This document shows, in pieces, positions 19,054 through 27,774 of a stretch of DNA of 64,000 nucleotides (positions are counted from its first letter, which is position 1; each line of letters starts with the position of its first letter). A model generated the notes under the pieces. That model was not told the origin of the DNA and did not search any database. It saw only the letters and a program-made list of their open reading frames with translations. The stretch lies in the NCBI RefSeq assembly GCF_000243415.2, contig NZ_KI912270.1:4526903-4590902 (forward strand), read 5' to 3'. The position numbers were made by a program, and so were the translations under genes. Source of the stretch: Mycolicibacterium tusciae JS617 (GTDB lineage Bacteria; Actinomycetota; Actinomycetes; Mycobacteriales; Mycobacteriaceae).

Positions 19054-19072
19054 TTAGGTTAGGCGAACCATA
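19054..19072 (-). promoter_or_regulatory. IdeR/DtxR-type iron box
   Basis: The sequence TTAGGTTAGGCGAACCATA matches the mycobacterial IdeR consensus TTAGGTTAGGCTAACCTAA at 16 of 19 positions. It lies 10 bp ahead of the first gene of the ABC operon and overlaps a possible -10 hexamer TATGGT on the minus strand (19067-19072). IdeR with iron would repress here, so the operon should be induced by iron starvation. Confidence 0.8.
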
Positions 19073-19459
19073 CCTGTCCTGTTTTAGCACGCGAAGGATG
19101 CTCCCGGCTACCCCATGGTGGAGGTGAAAGATGGTCAGGCTCAATGGATTTGTGCGCGCGGAAACTCGGACAGGTGTCTTGCGTGCAGCGCGTCACACCA
19201 GGGCGCACTGTGCAACTTGTTCCGACCAACCCGGGGTAAACCGAAAGTCGTTGTGGCGCAGACACTAATGTTGCGGCAAACAGCAATCATCGCTGCCGGA
19301 TCGAGTCCGGCGATTGAGCGTCTCGCAACCCGCACGGTTAGGCCGTTCAAGGCGGGGCATAGCAGCGCGTGATCGGTGCCGGAGGCAACCTTCGGCACCG
19401 ACAACGCACTGTCCCAAGCGGTTCGACACTCGCCGGACCGTCTTCAGCGCGGGGTCACA
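19073..19459. other. Intergenic region without recognised gene
   Basis: About 390 bp between the iron-box operon promoter and the 3' end of the next minus-strand gene. Short frames exist on both strands, but none has a convincing start site or protein-like composition. Confidence 0.5.
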
Positions 19460-19984
19460 TCACCGAACTGTCGCGTCGTAGACCTCCTCGGCCGGGTGAC
19501 TCAGAAGGCGTTGTGCCATATCCTTCTTGAGCCAGACGAGACGCTCTTCCTCTTCAGAGCTACGGCCTTCTTTGCGTGCCAGCGTGATGAATTCATCGGC
19601 AACCAGTCCGGGACGCAGCGTGAGATCGACGGTCCGGCCCCGGTACTTCAACCGGAAAAGGTACTTACCCTTCGGGCTTTCCAGAATGTCGTCACCGGCC
19701 AGCGCCACGTCGACGTGATAGCGCCCACCGGTCGCGACCCGGGCGACCATCTCAAATGCGTCACGGCCTCCCGGGCCGGGGAACGCAGTTTCGATGGAGA
19801 GGTCAGCGCGCTCGGGCGCGTTGCCGTCGTCCAGCAGGGGGAAGCCGCGTTCCATGACCTTGAATGCATGGGCCACCCCGCCGGGAAAGCCGAAGCCGTG
19901 GTACTTCAACATTTCGGCGAAGGTGAACTCGATCGGCTGGCCACCCTCGGTGACTGTCAGGGTCTCGGTATGGGGGTATGACAT
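19460..19984 (-). CDS. Conserved hypothetical protein beside MarR regulator
   Basis: A 174-residue soluble protein. Its first third holds FTFAEMLKYHGFGFPGGVAH and AFKVMERGFPLL, with a His-Gly-x-Gly-x-x-Gly arrangement that loosely recalls the N-terminal part of FmdE-type proteins. No metal-binding Cys is seen. The C-terminal half is charged (RKEGRSSEEEERLVWLKKDM). Start ATG 19984 has GAAGGAAC about 5 nt upstream. It is transcribed away from the adjacent MarR gene, across a 98-bp gap, which suggests that the regulator controls it. The family is uncertain. Confidence 0.7.
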   Translation of the reverse strand: MSYPHTETLTVTEGGQPIEFTFAEMLKYHGFGFPGGVAHAFKVMERGFPLLDDGNAPERADLSIETAFPGPGGRDAFEMVARVATGGRYHVDVALAGDDILESPKGKYLFRLKYRGRTVDLTLRPGLVADEFITLARKEGRSSEEEERLVWLKKDMAQRLLSHPAEEVYDATVR

Positions 19985-20082
19985 GTAGTTCCTTCGGTTG
20001 TATCAAGGGATTCACGTTGCCGAACGTTCGCACCGATCGCACACCGCAACCACCCGCATCATAGCTCGGACCCAGAGGTATT

Positions 20083-20544
20083 ATGCAAGGTGTGGTCAAC
20101 CACTCCGGAATTGCGGCTGACATCTTCGACACCCTCGGGCGTTTCCGGCGCCATGTGCGCCGCTCGGCCGGTCGCGCCTTCGTAACCGGACTGCCCGAGT
20201 CGCAAGCTGACCTGGTGCGGCTCATCGGCCGACAACCCGGCATCTCGGTGAGCGCTGCGGCGGCCGAACTCGGCCTGGTAGCCAATACCGCCTCCACGCT
20301 GGTCTCCAAGCTCTCCGGTGACGGCCTGGTCATCCGCGAGGTGGACCCGACGGACCGGCGTGTGGGCCGACTACGGCTCAGCGCCGAGGCGCAACGCATC
20401 GCCGACAATTCCCGCGAGGCGCGGCGAGCGACTCTGGCGGGAATCCTTGACCAGCTCTCCACCGACGAGATCGACTCGCTTGCTGACGGGTTGGCGGTGC
20501 TCAACAAGATGATCGAGTTGCTCAGCGAAGAACAGACACCGTAA
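20083..20544 (+). CDS. MarR-family transcriptional regulator
   Basis: A 153-residue MarR protein. It has the winged helix-turn-helix QADLVRLIGRQPGISVSAAAAELGLVANTASTLVSKLSGDGLVIREVDPTDRRV (residues about 45-95), with the conserved DxRxxR-like wing, flanked by dimerisation helices. ATG 20083 has GAGG just upstream. The divergent gene at 19460-19984 is its likely target; the shared 98-bp gap would hold both promoters and the operator. The ligand is unknown. Confidence 0.85.
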   Translation: MQGVVNHSGIAADIFDTLGRFRRHVRRSAGRAFVTGLPESQADLVRLIGRQPGISVSAAAAELGLVANTASTLVSKLSGDGLVIREVDPTDRRVGRLRLSAEAQRIADNSREARRATLAGILDQLSTDEIDSLADGLAVLNKMIELLSEEQTP

Positions 20545-21227
20545 CCACCGGGCCGGCCTCGATCGCCGGGACGTTATCCACGTGCCTTCTTGAGATTGGG
20601 AGGACGTCCTGACGGAGTGAAGGTGTCTGGCATTCGCCCGTAGGAGGTCCTCGTATCCCACGCTAACGCCCGTACCAACCTGTTCGCTCAGTTGCCTTAT
20701 GTCGCTGATGGTTGTGCCGTCCGTGTATGTGGCTGTACCGCGGTGCCACGCTTGGGGCGTCGCCGAGCTGCGTGCACTATGTGATCAACCTGCTTGCTGG
20801 TGCGTTGCGGCGTGGGACGCGAGGACCGGTCGGCCAACGCAGCTTCGCCGCCTTCGTACCGGCGCAGCCAACGCGTACACCGTTGTTTCACTGAAACTAG
20901 GGAACCTCGCTTAGCGGCGACGCCAATCAGGTTCGCAGCCGAACCGATTGGATGCGACGCAAACTACGGCGTCAAGAAGCACCACCGACAAAGTTCCTCA
21001 ACTGGACGAGGACTTGACAAGTTCAGTGAAGCTGGCCATCAAACTTCACTTCTACAGCAAACTGACCGCCGTGCGGGGCCTGGCCCAGCGTCGCCAACAT
21101 GGGCGCAGGGGCCACGAGGCGGTCGGGGAACAACGAAGCGCGGGTCACGCTTCGAAGGTACTCACCGGTGGCAGCGCGTCACTGTTACCTGCCGCTTCCC
21201 GCAGCAGACTGGCCTATTGATCGGGCA
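20545..21227. other. Intergenic region with IS debris
   Basis: About 680 bp holding a decayed IS481-type transposase fragment (20697-20950, listed separately). Near 20640-20700 there is an RBS followed by GTATCCCACGCTAACGCCCG, which looks like the start of another IS481-type frame (VSHANAR) that decays at once. The rest, 20990-21227, has no supported feature. Confidence 0.4.
20697..20950 (-). pseudogene. IS481-family transposase remnant
   Basis: Only the N-terminal helix-turn-helix region survives, as VKQRCTRWLRRYEGGEAALADRSSRP, which matches the IS481 pattern of a recognition helix followed by LADRSSRPxxSPxRT. The frame breaks about 30 residues later and no catalytic DDE region follows. No terminal repeats are identifiable. 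Confidence 0.5.
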
Positions 21228-23105
21228 TTACTGTTGCTCGTCAAACGCCTCCGACCGAGTGCCGAGATACTTTCCCTTCACCGGCCGGCTGTTTCGGTCG
21301 GGCGCAGGCAGGCCTCTTAAGTATCGGCGGTAAGCGGTGTCATTGGTGAGCGGTCGGCCGACGATCTCGCCATCGTCGACCTCGTAACCCACTGACAGCA
21401 AGCGCCTTTCGACAGCACCGAGCGTCAACTCTTGGTCGCCGATCTTCACGATCAACGGTTCGATGATCTGGACCTCATAGTGGTCGTCAAGACTGACCTC
21501 ACGCGCCTCTAGGTTTGGCCCTACTGTCGGCGAGGATGCATCGTCCTTGAACCGGATTGATGCCCAGTCGCCGAAGACGGTCTGACCACCGATCAGTGCC
21601 GCGGCCTCGGCTACGTCGCGAGCATCAGCGGCGCTAACAGTCGTCAAATCCGGGATAAGGACTGGCGTAGACGTCGAAGTCTGAATGACAGACAGTGCCC
21701 GCAGATAGACCATGACATCGTCGGGGAAGGCGGCCTCATGAGAAGGGATCTCACGGTAGTCGACGAACGGGCCGACTCGCTGAGCGACCTCCAAAACGTT
21801 GCCAGTGGCGATGCTCTGGAGGAACTCGATACAGGGTAGGACTGCATCGATCTCCTCACCGACGATTCGCGCCCTGGTGAAACCCCAGGTGCCGGAACGT
21901 GTTTCAAGATCCGTACGAGTGTCAAACGTCAGATAACCCGACTCATCAGTGCCCGACTCCCACACGCCGGTCTGCTCGGGGCCGGTCCTAGCCGTGATCG
22001 AGAAGGTCAATGTGGGGCTGTATGTTCCGTCGGACCTGCGGACGCGAAAACGTGCAGCATAGTCTTCGCCCTGGCCCTGAAGGAGTACCTCGGTGAGCCC
22101 CCCGGACAGCGGAGCCCCCAGACCCCCGGGCAGATCAATGTCGACCTCGGCCGGCGCACTCAACGGCGTTCCGTACTTACGCCAACTGTCGTAAGCGTCT
22201 TCATCGAAAGCCGCATCCTCGGCTGCGAACCGCAGCCGAAATGGGATCGGGCGTTCACGCTGTGACTCGGAGAAGCGTTGGTACACACGGAAAGTAAGTG
22301 TTCGGCCGTCGGGTTGGATCTCTTGCGTGGCTGCAATCATGCCGTCACGGCGCGTAATCTCACCGGGTTCGAGGTCAATGCTGAACTCGTATCTAAAGTG
22401 CGGGTCAGTGTCGAGCACCTTGAATATCCGGTCGAGATGCGAAGAAATCTCGGCTGGTGTTACGAGCGCCACGTCATCAACGGTTCCCGTACTCAATGCT
22501 TCTCCCGCCGATACGTCGCGCCGCAGGATCGCTGACATCTCAGCCACCGCCGAGCGGAGACGCTCGGCGCCACCGTGCAGGTAATAGTCGATGACGTAGG
22601 GGTATTCACCGGCCAGCGTCTCGCAAAATGCGCGCCCTTCCCACTTGATGACTCGCCCAGGGGCGTTACGCCACGCGGTAATGCGTTGCTTTTCGTCCTC
22701 ATTCAGCGCGAGCTCGGCATCCTCGAACATCTCGTTAATGACGTTATCGGGCATGGAATGAAACCAGTCGAGCTGATTGTCGACGGTATTGTCGACTGGC
22801 GCGATCAGGTACCAATCCCCCAGCGGCACGGGCGGTTCTCTGCGGACCAGACCTACCAGCACCCGCCGGAACGACTTCTCTATCTCCTTCTTTTGCGAGG
22901 CAGTGAGCGTCTTCGCGTAGCGCTTGATCTGATAGACGTCGTACTTGCCAGCTTCGCGTTTGCTCGGGTCTAGCACGTCGATGCCGAAGTCACCACGCGA
23001 TGGGCGGACCCGGGTCGAAGACCTACGCTCGCTATAAAGCAAGTTGGCCAAGACCGTCTCAGCCTCATCGCCCCCAAGTTCCGACCATTCAACCCTGCCA
23101 GGCAT
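21228..23105 (-). CDS. Restriction-endonuclease-like protein (PD-(D/E)XK N-terminus)
   Basis: A 625-residue protein. The N-terminal ~70 residues look like a PD-(D/E)XK/Mrr-type nuclease core: Glu in GGDEAETVLANLL, Asp in RGDFGIDVLDP and the QIK of YDVYQIKRY. The remaining ~550 residues are unfamiliar, with several predicted beta-rich stretches (FRYEFSIDLEPGEI, RTLTFRVYQRFSES), and could be a sensor or specificity part. ATG 23105 has GAGGAG 5 nt upstream; an in-frame earlier start at 23135 is less likely. It lies about 340 bp downstream of the STAND NTPase on the same strand. A defence role is inferred from the nuclease fold and that neighbour. Confidence 0.7.
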   Translation of the reverse strand: MPGRVEWSELGGDEAETVLANLLYSERRSSTRVRPSRGDFGIDVLDPSKREAGKYDVYQIKRYAKTLTASQKKEIEKSFRRVLVGLVRREPPVPLGDWYLIAPVDNTVDNQLDWFHSMPDNVINEMFEDAELALNEDEKQRITAWRNAPGRVIKWEGRAFCETLAGEYPYVIDYYLHGGAERLRSAVAEMSAILRRDVSAGEALSTGTVDDVALVTPAEISSHLDRIFKVLDTDPHFRYEFSIDLEPGEITRRDGMIAATQEIQPDGRTLTFRVYQRFSESQRERPIPFRLRFAAEDAAFDEDAYDSWRKYGTPLSAPAEVDIDLPGGLGAPLSGGLTEVLLQGQGEDYAARFRVRRSDGTYSPTLTFSITARTGPEQTGVWESGTDESGYLTFDTRTDLETRSGTWGFTRARIVGEEIDAVLPCIEFLQSIATGNVLEVAQRVGPFVDYREIPSHEAAFPDDVMVYLRALSVIQTSTSTPVLIPDLTTVSAADARDVAEAAALIGGQTVFGDWASIRFKDDASSPTVGPNLEAREVSLDDHYEVQIIEPLIVKIGDQELTLGAVERRLLSVGYEVDDGEIVGRPLTNDTAYRRYLRGLPAPDRNSRPVKGKYLGTRSEAFDEQQ

Positions 23106-23448
23106 ATCACTCCTCGGTTCCCACACCCCACACAACGCGATCAGCTACGAAAGGTTCCTGTAGGTTCCCACGTTTGGTTGCATACACCCGTACCGGTGAA
23201 CTGGGATTCTCTGATCTGTCTCGCGCCGGCTATATCGGCGCTTGTCCCACGAACCACATCCATTCCTACAGCCATAGCCGCGCCGCACAATCGCACGGAC
23301 AGGCGGGTAGTCCGCCCAATGGTCAGAAACGGAGGCGATCCCGCGCAGAGGTCGATGTTGCCCTGATTGAGCACGCCGCGCACCGGCCCACCCCTCGGTC
23401 TCGGGGAAGACGATGACCGCGACGTCGTAGCCGACGATAGTGGCAGAG
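23106..23448. other. Gap between nuclease-like and STAND genes
   Basis: No convincing gene. A minus-strand frame starting near 23448 reads SATIVGYDVAVIVFPETEGW and continues without a start codon; it might be a worn fragment, but it is not supported as a gene. The nuclease gene's RBS sits at the end of this gap. Confidence 0.4.
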
Positions 23449-25917
23449 TCAGGCCGGCACGAAGTCCGAGTAGGTGTGCGTCATCGACGGCACCGCCGTG
23501 GCGGTGATACGCACACCGCGTCCGCGAACCACCGCGACGAAACTGGCGCCGGCATCAACCGGCGCAGGAACGATGTGGGGTTCGGGACTGTCTTCGACCT
23601 CGACATGGGTTACACCGAATGGCCTCAGTGCGATCATTGCGAGGCGTCCGCCTGAGGTATTGGTGAAGCGATACCGATTCGCCCCCAGCGGGATTGCTGA
23701 CCAAGGTCGGCCGGCTGCAGCGTCCAGCCGGTAGGACTCCAGGTCCTCACGAACTTGACCGGCCAACTCGGTCTGACCAGATCTCTCGAAGTAGTCGAGG
23801 GCCGCCTCAAGGTTCGGAATGCCTTCGGCGAAACGCCGGATCTGGCACTGCGTCTGCCCGAGGTTGTTGGCGATGTCCGCCCAGCCCGAAACGTTGCCAC
23901 GCTCCTTATAAATCTCGGCCGCCTCTTGAAGCAGTTCGATCGCTTCCTCTAGGTACGCCTGGTTGTCCTCGATTCGCGCCAGGCGGGCGAGAACTGCGCC
24001 GAGATTCTTACCTGCGCTGGCGATTCCGGGTTTGTCGTCTAGATCGCGGCAGATGGCAACCGCTTCCCGTAGCGGTGGAAGCGCCTCGGGGTACCGCTCG
24101 GCTTTCCCCAGCGCGCCGCCGATGTTGCTCAAAGCACTTGCTTCGCCGCGGCGGTTCGGCGGATCAGATTCCCGACAGGCTCGTACATCTTCCCAATAGA
24201 TTTCGACGACTTCGTCGACGTCCCGGCCTTGATCGAGGTAGACGTTTCCCATGTTGGTGCGCGCAGCAATTGCCACACCGTCAACCCCGGCTTCCTCGGC
24301 GACCTCGGCGGCCCGCCGAAACGCTTCGAGCGCGTCGTCGAACTGGCGCATCTTCCGAAGAGCGGAACCGTAGTGGTTCAGTACGCACGCCGCATAGTGT
24401 CGGTTCTGCGCCTCGGGGACAAGTGATGCACCAACGACCGCGACGTCGTGGAATTCTTTGAGCCAGTGCCGCTGTGATCCCAATATCTCGCCGAGCCCGA
24501 CCGCTAATGCCAGCATTAACTCGCGGTACTCGGGCTCGGCGCGCCTCGCGACCGCCAGGACGATGGCAACTGCCGTGGTGCGCTCCTCCTCGAACCAGGC
24601 AGCTGCGTGTTGTGCTGTAGGAAAGAATTTCTTGTTGTTGTCGTTCGGCACTCCCGTGAGCCAGTCGGCCGCAGCTCCGACACCCAAGAGGTATTTCACA
24701 ACGATTACCTTCAACGCCCGCTCAGCGTCCTCGGGTTGCTCCGCCGACAACTCGGCCGAGTACAAGCGGATCAGGTCGTGCATGCTCCAGCGGTTGCGCA
24801 CGTGCTGCTGGATGAGGTGACTGCGGACCAAAGTCATGAGTTGCGGCCGCACCGCAGTGTGTGATGCAGAGATCAGCCAGCCGGCCGCTACCAGGCCTAC
24901 GTCGCCTCCGGGGACGACGGACAGCAGACGGAACAGGCGCTTCAAGTTGTCGGGCAATCTCTTGTAGGACAACGCAAACGCGGCCCGCACGGAGAGGTCT
25001 GTGCCGTAGTCCAGGCTGTTGAGCCTGTCCTCCTCGCTGGCTAGCTCCTCGACCACCTCGACGATCGGCCGGTCGGGTTCATCGGCAAGGAGTGCGGCCA
25101 CGATCTGCAGTGCCAGCGGCAAGTGGTCACAGAGTTCGGCTAACCGCAGCGTGGCCTGCGGAGCCTGAGTCAGTCGCCCATCGTCCGGAGTGCGGGCGCG
25201 GACCGCGCTGATCAGAAGTTCGACCGCTTCGTCGGAACCCATCACGTCGACGTCGACGACTTTTGGCTTCGGTATGTGGCCGAACGTTTCCCGCGTCGTT
25301 ACGGCGACTCGATGGATGGGACTGGCGGGCCGTAGTGGGTCGAACTGCGATGGATCGCTTGCGTTATCCAGCCAAAGCAGTACCGATTTTCCTTCCGCTG
25401 CGAGCTCGTTGAGCCGCTGCTGATACTGGATAGCCTGCTCGGCCGGATCGGCAGCGATCGCGGAGTCCTCGACCCCGAGCAGGATCAACAGTTTCGACAA
25501 CACCACCGCGGGCTGCACCCGATCGTTGGAATCATCCGCGTAACCACGCAGATCGACAAAGAGAGCATGGTCGAACCGCCCGGCAGCAGCGGCAGCGGTC
25601 GCGGCCTGCCGCACCAGCGCCGTTTTCCCCGCCCCAGGGGGTCCGCTCACCACGACGATGCTGCTGCTCGGGTCACGGTCCGCGCCAGACAACAGATCAG
25701 CGATCCGCATCAGTTCGGATTGGCGGCCGACGAACGGCGTGGGTTCGACCACCAACGCGTCGAGAGGGAGGACGGTTGTGGCGGCCTGCAATTCGGCCAA
25801 GCCATCGATGATCACCTGATCAATGCGATAGGCGGCCACACCCCCGTCCCTCGCGTTGATATAGATGTTCCGGGCACCACCGTCGTCGCCCCGGCGGCCC
25901 TCCGCCTCCTCGGTCAA
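23449..25917 (-). CDS. STAND NTPase: amyloid-like motif, NB-ARC, TPR
   Basis: An 822-residue NLR-like protein. Residues 16-39 carry a short motif with N-I-x-I-N-A, a Gly and AAY that recurs in the upstream membrane protein. An NB-ARC ATPase follows: Walker A SGPPGAGKTALV, Walker B SVLLWLDN, a HRVAVTTRE sensor-like strand and the GLPL-type LCDHLPLALQIV, with a winged-helix part ending in RWSMHDLIRLYS (MHD motif). Residues ~500-750 are tetratricopeptide repeats (for example AARTNMGNVYLDQGR and GEASALSNIGGALGKAERY). TTG 25917 overlaps the stop of the membrane-protein gene. Such proteins sense an invader signal by their repeats and oligomerise; this role is inferred from the family. Confidence 0.87.
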   Translation of the reverse strand: MTEEAEGRRGDDGGARNIYINARDGGVAAYRIDQVIIDGLAELQAATTVLPLDALVVEPTPFVGRQSELMRIADLLSGADRDPSSSIVVVSGPPGAGKTALVRQAATAAAAAGRFDHALFVDLRGYADDSNDRVQPAVVLSKLLILLGVEDSAIAADPAEQAIQYQQRLNELAAEGKSVLLWLDNASDPSQFDPLRPASPIHRVAVTTRETFGHIPKPKVVDVDVMGSDEAVELLISAVRARTPDDGRLTQAPQATLRLAELCDHLPLALQIVAALLADEPDRPIVEVVEELASEEDRLNSLDYGTDLSVRAAFALSYKRLPDNLKRLFRLLSVVPGGDVGLVAAGWLISASHTAVRPQLMTLVRSHLIQQHVRNRWSMHDLIRLYSAELSAEQPEDAERALKVIVVKYLLGVGAAADWLTGVPNDNNKKFFPTAQHAAAWFEEERTTAVAIVLAVARRAEPEYRELMLALAVGLGEILGSQRHWLKEFHDVAVVGASLVPEAQNRHYAACVLNHYGSALRKMRQFDDALEAFRRAAEVAEEAGVDGVAIAARTNMGNVYLDQGRDVDEVVEIYWEDVRACRESDPPNRRGEASALSNIGGALGKAERYPEALPPLREAVAICRDLDDKPGIASAGKNLGAVLARLARIEDNQAYLEEAIELLQEAAEIYKERGNVSGWADIANNLGQTQCQIRRFAEGIPNLEAALDYFERSGQTELAGQVREDLESYRLDAAAGRPWSAIPLGANRYRFTNTSGGRLAMIALRPFGVTHVEVEDSPEPHIVPAPVDAGASFVAVVRGRGVRITATAVPSMTHTYSDFVPA

Positions 25918-26255
25918 GACTCTTTGCGCTTCCCGCGCCTCCGCGACTCCCCGATGTGCACTTCACCCATGTGATACGCGGCCGCCGAACCATGGTCGGC
26001 GTTGATCGATATGTTGGCCCCTTCACCGGACGCTGTCTGTTGCCCCACGGCCCCGCCCCGCACCGCCTGGCTCGCAGCTCGCGAGTCGCGCTCTCTCTTG
26101 ACCAGGACGCCGCTCGCTATCCCGGCCACAATTGCCACCCCGAGGAGAAGCCACTCCCACCAGACTGTGCCGCTGCTCGTCAGGAAGGCACCCGCAAAAG
26201 TCAATCCCACTGCCGAAACCACCGCCAGCGTCGCCGACGCCCAAACCCGCATCAT
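25914..26255 (-). CDS. Small membrane protein with motif shared by STAND partner (candidate effector)
   Basis: A 113-residue protein. There are two hydrophobic helices (residues ~6-28 ATLAVVSAVGLTFAGAFL and ~33-52 WEWLLLGVAIVAGIASGVLV), then a basic linker and a C-terminal motif NISINADHGSAAAYHMGEV (residues 81-99) that mirrors residues 17-35 of the STAND protein. The tail is very basic (RRRGKRK). It overlaps the STAND gene by 4 nt (TTGA) and is translated first. The arrangement, a small membrane effector plus an NLR carrying the same short motif, is what is described for bacterial amyloid signalling (BASS-type) pairs. Pore formation is a hypothesis. Confidence 0.68.
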   Translation of the reverse strand: MMRVWASATLAVVSAVGLTFAGAFLTSSGTVWWEWLLLGVAIVAGIASGVLVKRERDSRAASQAVRGGAVGQQTASGEGANISINADHGSAAAYHMGEVHIGESRRRGKRKES

Positions 26256-26526
26256 TCGATCCCCCGCTACCGCTCAGATCGCACCCAGAGTCATACCTAG
26301 AGGTTCGCACTCACTACTGGCGATCCGCCAGACGATCAGGGACACCGGCGTGTCTCACCACCGTGTTAGCACTCGCCCCTTGCGCGCTTGCGGCTTCAAC
26401 CTGAAGTCCGTTGGGAGTCACCTGTGAGATTTTAAGGTCCGGTGTGAGTATCTACAGCGGCGGCCTGTAGATAGCCAAACTCTATGACATGCCCCCGTGC
26501 CCGATCTGCGGCCACGCTGTGCCTCC

Positions 26527-27774
26527 TCAAATAGTGGATTGGTCGAGCAGGGAATCGACGGTCGCCAACACCGCCGCGGCGCCGTCGTCTTGATGGATTC
26601 GGTTGGCGAGTTGTTGTGTGTTGTCACGAAGTTGATGGTCGGTGACGGCGATGTGGATGGCGTCGGCGAGGCGCTGAGCGGTGAGGTGGCGCTGCGCGAT
26701 GGTGGCGGCGCTGACTTGCAGTTGCTGTAGTCGTTGCGCCCAGAAGGGCTGATCACCCATCGGTCCGGGCAGAGCGATACTGGGGACACCGGCGCGCAGA
26801 CTGGCTGCCGTCGTTCCGGCGCCGCAGTGATGCGCGATCGCGGCCATCTGCGGGAAGAGCCAGTCGTGAGGTGCTTCACCGACGGTCAAGACGTCATCGC
26901 CGACGACGTCCAGACCCGCCCAGCCGGACTGCACAATGCCTCGCACGCCGGCTAAGCGCAGGGCTTGGCTGACCACGCGCGACAGGTGCTGGGCCTGCTG
27001 TTCGGTGGGGGTCGTGCTACCAAAACCGATCAGCACCGGTGCCGGACCAGCGGCCAGGAAGTCGGTCAGGACGCTTGGCGGTTCCCACTCGGCGACTGAC
27101 GCGGGCCACCAGTAGCCCACCACCTCCAGCCCGGGCCGCCAGTCCGCCGGTCGCGGTAGGACGTGCGGTGAATAGCCGTGCAGCACCGGCCATTGCGCTT
27201 GTGTGCGGGCTTGCCGCAAGGCTCGTGTTGACGTCTCGGGCAGGCCGAGATCGCGGCGAAAGCCAGCGACGACCCGCCGGTAGACGCGGTCGATGACCCA
27301 GGCGCCGGCATCTGATGCTGCCCGGTTACCGAGGGAACCGGCCGACCAGGCGCCCAGCACGGTCGGCGGATAGGCCGCGGTCGCTGAAATGGGTTGCATG
27401 CGAACCCCTATCGAGGGGATGCCTTTCGCCTCGGCTAGTGGATGACCCGCGAGCTCTGCGAGCGGCGGGAGCAGCAGAGCATCGGCGGGTTCGTCTTGCA
27501 GTGCCGAAATGATCGCCTGCCCCATCTCGCGCATCCCGCGTGGCCCGAACAGTGACACAAACGCTTTCGCTGGATTGTCAGGGCGGTCGGCGCCGGGGGT
27601 GAAGTCCACCGGCATCTCGCGAAACTCCAGACCACAGCCGGTGATCAACTCCTTGAACGGTGTGAAGGCGGCCATCACGACCCGATGACCCGCCTGTTGC
27701 AGTCGCGCGCCAACCCCGGTCAACGGTGCGACGTCGCCGCGGCTGCCGACGGCGGCGATGGCGATGGTGCTCAT
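26527..27774 (-). CDS. GT1-family glycosyltransferase (MGT/UGT-like)
   Basis: A 415-residue GT-B glycosyltransferase. The N-terminus has AVGSRGDVAPLTGVGARLQQAGHRV, as in sterol and glycopeptide glucosyltransferases. The C-terminal donor-binding signature is IAHHCGAGTTAASLRAGVPSIALPGPMGDQPFWAQRL. It transfers a sugar from a nucleotide donor to a small lipophilic or drug-like acceptor; the acceptor cannot be read. Start ATG 27774 overlaps the stop of the TetR gene, so regulator and enzyme form one operon. Such pairs often serve self-protection or drug inactivation (inference). Confidence 0.88.
   Translation of the reverse strand: MSTIAIAAVGSRGDVAPLTGVGARLQQAGHRVVMAAFTPFKELITGCGLEFREMPVDFTPGADRPDNPAKAFVSLFGPRGMREMGQAIISALQDEPADALLLPPLAELAGHPLAEAKGIPSIGVRMQPISATAAYPPTVLGAWSAGSLGNRAASDAGAWVIDRVYRRVVAGFRRDLGLPETSTRALRQARTQAQWPVLHGYSPHVLPRPADWRPGLEVVGYWWPASVAEWEPPSVLTDFLAAGPAPVLIGFGSTTPTEQQAQHLSRVVSQALRLAGVRGIVQSGWAGLDVVGDDVLTVGEAPHDWLFPQMAAIAHHCGAGTTAASLRAGVPSIALPGPMGDQPFWAQRLQQLQVSAATIAQRHLTAQRLADAIHIAVTDHQLRDNTQQLANRIHQDDGAAAVLATVDSLLDQSTI

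Noticed and set aside
23141..23383. Minus-strand 80-codon ORF in the gap between the nuclease-like and STAND genes
   Set aside because: No RBS, no motif and unremarkable composition; it is not supported as a gene.
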